A stretch of DNA of 33,309 bases from JBQCHF01 sp051953655 (GTDB taxonomy: Bacteria > Actinomycetota > Actinomycetes > Motilibacterales > Motilibacteraceae): positions 1 through 33,309 of the forward strand of contig JBQCIO010000237.1 of assembly GCA_051953655.1 (NCBI GenBank), in the 5' to 3' direction. This document shows, piece after piece, positions 31,542 through 33,309 of the stretch (positions are counted from its first letter, which is position 1; each line of letters starts with the position of its first letter). Under the pieces are notes generated by a model. The model ran no database searches and was not told where the DNA came from. It saw only the letters and a list, made by a program, of their open reading frames with translations. Both the position numbers and the translations under genes were made by a program.

Positions 31542-32012
31542 TCACCCCATCCGCTCGGCGACCTCCGCCGGGAACCCTCCCGTGGCGATCGGCCCCCAGG
31601 ACTCGGGCGTGATCCGCAGCAGCGACTTGCCCTGGCGCTGCATGGCCGCGCGGTAGTCGTCCCAGTCGGGGTGCTCGCCGGCGATGGAGCGGTAGTAGTC
31701 GACGAGAGGCTCGAGGGCCTCGGGCAGGTGCAGGACCTCGCAGCTGCCGTCGACCTGCACCCAGGGGCCGTCCCAGTCGTCGCTGAGCACGAGCACGGAG
31801 ACCCGTGGGTCGCGCTCGGCGTTGCGGGTCTTGGCCCGCTGCGGGTACGTCGAGACCACGATCCGGCCCTCGGCGTCGACGCCGCAGGAGACCGGGGAGG
31901 CCTGCGGGCGGCCGTCCTGCCGGGTGGTGATGACCAGGGCGTGGTGGCGCGGGCGGAGGAACTCCAGCAGGGCCTCGCGGTCCACCGTCGTGTTCGTCGC
32001 GATCTTCGGCAC
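31542..32012 (-). CDS. PPOX class F420-dependent oxidoreductase-like protein
   Basis: A 156-residue split-barrel protein of the pyridoxamine-phosphate oxidase-like (PPOX) superfamily. HHALVITTRQDGRPQASPVSCGVDAEGRIVVSTYPQRAKTRNAERDPRVSVLVL is the cofactor-binding fold, with T-x-x-x-G-x-P and K-x-R/N-L-like residues typical of the F420/FMN-binding actinobacterial group (TIGR03618 type). EHPDWDDYRAAMQRQGKSLLRITPES is the family's C-terminal half. It probably carries out a flavin- or F420-dependent reduction; the substrate is unknown. GTG 32012 has a TAGGGT box 7 nt before it, so it is probably leaderless. Divergent from the Cys-rich gene. Confidence 0.87.
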   Translation of the reverse strand: MPKIATNTTVDREALLEFLRPRHHALVITTRQDGRPQASPVSCGVDAEGRIVVSTYPQRAKTRNAERDPRVSVLVLSDDWDGPWVQVDGSCEVLHLPEALEPLVDYYRSIAGEHPDWDDYRAAMQRQGKSLLRITPESWGPIATGGFPAEVAERMG

Positions 32013-32019
32013 GGCCCCG

Positions 32020-32025
32020 ACCCTA
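32020..32025 (-). promoter_or_regulatory. putative -10 box, leaderless PPOX gene
   Basis: TAGGGT on the minus strand, 7 nt before GTG 32012. Confidence 0.4.
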
Positions 32026-32064
32026 CGACGACGGGGTGCGCGGCGCCCGGGGTGGTCCGACGGC

Positions 32065-32095
32065 TTGCCCCGACAGGTACCCCCTGGGGTACTCT
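32065..32095 (+). promoter_or_regulatory. promoter with palindromic copper-type operator in its spacer
   Basis: TTGCCC (32065-32070), 19 bp, TACTCT (32090-32095). The spacer and -10 overlap GTACCCC-CT-GGGGTAC (32077-32092), a perfect 7-bp-arm palindrome. TACCCC...GGGGTA is the form of CsoR/RicR copper-repressor sites, while a palindrome in a 19-bp spacer is also the MerR-family layout. Confidence 0.5.
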
Positions 32096-32129
32096 CGGGC
32101 CATACCTCGTCACCCCTCGGAGGACCCCC

Positions 32130-32312
32130 ATGTGCCAGCGCACCACCTGCCGTACCTGCCGCAAGGCCACCTACTCCGGCTGCGGCCGGCACGTCGAGCA
32201 GGTGCTCGCCGGGGTCCCGGCCTCGCAGCGCTGCGACTGCGCCTCCCGTGCGGCCACCCAGCCCGCCGGCGACCGGCGCGGCGTGTTCTCGATCTTCCGT
32301 CGTCGGGGCTGA
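32130..32312 (+). CDS. small cysteine-rich protein (60 aa)
   Basis: A 60-residue protein with six cysteines, at 2, 7, 10, 18, 35 and 37, and one His at 21. The core CQRTTCRTCRKATYSGCGRH followed by VEQVLAGVP-x-x-QRC is a conserved small-protein pattern in actinobacteria, probably a metal-binding knuckle. The tail is basic (GVFSIFRRRG). Function is unknown; given the operator before it, copper or zinc binding, as in a metallothionein, is a fair inference but not shown. ATG 32130 has GGAGG 6 nt upstream. It is divergent from the PPOX enzyme and 52 bp before the DUF445 gene. Confidence 0.8.
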   Translation: MCQRTTCRTCRKATYSGCGRHVEQVLAGVPASQRCDCASRAATQPAGDRRGVFSIFRRRG

Positions 32313-32352
32313 GGAACCGTCGCTGACGGGTAGTCGTGCCGCTCCGCCGTGG

Positions 32353-32358
32353 TAGGCA
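32353..32358 (+). promoter_or_regulatory. putative -10 box, leaderless DUF445 gene
   Basis: TAGGCA, 6 nt before GTG 32365, in the 17-base block shared with the dehalogenase start. A GGGTAG at 32329-32334 has no matching upstream GNNT. Confidence 0.4.
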
Positions 32359-32364
32359 GGGCGG

Positions 32365-33309
32365 GTGACGCTCCCCGAGGTGACCGACGAGCCGGCCCGC
32401 CGCCGCGCCCTGCGGCAGATGAAGGGCGTGGCGGCCGGCCTGCTCGTGCTGGCGGCCGTGCTCTACCTGGTCGCCCTCACCTGGGAGCGGTCGGCGTCGG
32501 CGCCGGCCGTCGCCGGCTACCTGCGCAGCGCCGCGGAGGCCGCCATGGTCGGCGGGCTGGCCGACTGGTTCGCCGTCACCGCGCTGTTCCGGCACCCGCT
32601 CGGGCTGCCGGTGCCGCACACGGCGATCATCCCCAACCGCAAGGACCAGATCGGTGCGAGCCTGGGTGCCTTCGTCGGCCAGCACTTCCTCTCGCCCGAG
32701 GTCGTCACCCAGCGGCTGGACAGCGCCAAGGTGGCTTCGCGGCTGGGCGGCTGGCTGGCGGTGCCGGAGAACGCCGAGCGGGTCACCGCGGAGGCCGCCG
32801 GGGCGGTGCGCGCGGGCATCGACGTGCTGCGCGACGAGGACGTCGCCCCGGTCGTCGAGCAGGCGGTCACCCGGCGCCTGACCGACCTGCACCTCGGCCC
32901 GCCGCTGGGGCGGGTGCTCGGGCAGGTGGTGGCCGACCAGGCGCACGTCGGGCTGGTCGACACCCTGGCGCTCAACGTGCACCGCTGGCTGGTGGCGCAC
33001 GAGGACGTCGTGCTCAACCTGGTGCTGGCCCAGGCCCCGGACTGGTCGCCCCGGTTCGTCGACGAGCGGGTGGCCGCGCGGCTGCACCGGGAGCTGGTGC
33101 GGATCAGCGGCGACGTCGCCCGCGAGCGCGACCACTCCGTGCGCGTCGCCATCGACCGCTGGCTGGTGCGCCTGGCCGACGACCTGCGCCGCGACCTCAC
33201 CACCAACGAGCGGCTCGACGCCTTCGTGGCCCGGCTCACCACCCAGAGCGAGAGCCGCGCAGTGCTCGGCGACCTGGTGGGCGCGCTGCGCCGCTCGCTG
33301 CTGGAGCTG
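32365..33309 (+). CDS. DUF445 membrane-anchored protein (3' end outside window)
   Basis: The frame runs open to the right edge, 315 residues, and the natural protein is usually about 410-420. A cytosolic Arg-rich start leads to a membrane helix (GVAAGLLVLAAVLYLVAL, about residues 21-38), then the DUF445 hallmark AAMVGGLADWFAVTALFRHPLGLPVPHTAIIP with NRKDQIG. The remainder is helical and charged, with RVLGQVVADQ and repeats of amphipathic helix. The family (YheB/YjiN-like) has no firm function. GTG 32365 is the start of homology. Confidence 0.9.
   Translation, partial: MTLPEVTDEPARRRALRQMKGVAAGLLVLAAVLYLVALTWERSASAPAVAGYLRSAAEAAMVGGLADWFAVTALFRHPLGLPVPHTAIIPNRKDQIGASLGAFVGQHFLSPEVVTQRLDSAKVASRLGGWLAVPENAERVTAEAAGAVRAGIDVLRDEDVAPVVEQAVTRRLTDLHLGPPLGRVLGQVVADQAHVGLVDTLALNVHRWLVAHEDVVLNLVLAQAPDWSPRFVDERVAARLHRELVRISGDVARERDHSVRVAIDRWLVRLADDLRRDLTTNERLDAFVARLTTQSESRAVLGDLVGALRRSLLEL

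Overview
The window is about 33 kb of very GC-rich DNA with tightly packed, high-GC3 genes on both strands. Many starts are GTG, and many transcripts look leaderless. The gene content (DUF5302 and DUF4232 proteins, a Sua5 with long C-terminus, a GT2-GtrA fusion, an F420/FMN PPOX enzyme, a SigB/SigA-like factor, no outer-membrane machinery) points to an actinobacterium. The style and the many small charged proteins suggest Geodermatophilaceae or a relative (Blastococcus, Geodermatophilus, Modestobacter). That placement is inference from gene style, not a database match.

Layout. 1-133: tail of an IS30-type transposase cut by the window edge. 0.2-11.7 kb: metabolic and transport genes: homocysteine S-methyltransferase, Sua5 (tRNA t6A), an MFS carrier, a DUF4232 lipoprotein, a second MFS exporter, a haloalkane dehalogenase, an NAD-dependent epimerase, a flavodoxin-fold protein divergent from a CPA2 cation/proton antiporter, a BON-methyltransferase fusion and a CopD-like membrane protein. 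11.7-17.8 kb: GT9 and GT2-GtrA glycosyltransferases, an AlkB-type dioxygenase, a primary-like sigma factor and several small acidic proteins. 17.8-24.1 kb: EamA transporter, a coupled zinc alcohol dehydrogenase-SDR pair, a DinB-like protein, DUF5302, and pirin divergent from an aldo/keto reductase. 24.2-31.4 kb: a co-directional run of site-2 protease-TPR, a LolA/RseB-fold protein (frameshifted in this sequence), ABC ATPase and ABC permease, then a PAS-GAF-PP2C-HATPase phosphatase coupled to a GNAT. 31.5-33.3 kb: PPOX enzyme, a cysteine-rich 60-residue protein behind a palindromic operator, and a DUF445 protein running off the right edge.

How it hangs together. This looks like ordinary chromosomal actinobacterial sequence with a stress and envelope flavour (AlkB, phosphatase regulator, sigma factor, redox enzymes, cation antiporter), not one dedicated cluster. 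The most interesting signals are regulatory. (i) A GGGAAC-N18-GTT promoter, the form read by SigR/SigH/SigE-type ECF factors, lies in front of the sigma factor gene. (ii) A GTACCCC-CT-GGGGTAC palindrome sits in a 19-bp promoter spacer ahead of the Cys-rich small protein, resembling copper-responsive operators. (iii) Two intergenic hairpins have identical outer arms and compensating inner arms. (iv) About ten genes carry a TAnnnT-like box exactly 6-7 nt before the start codon, indicating leaderless mRNAs.

No tRNA, rRNA, CRISPR array, prophage or biosynthetic cluster was seen.
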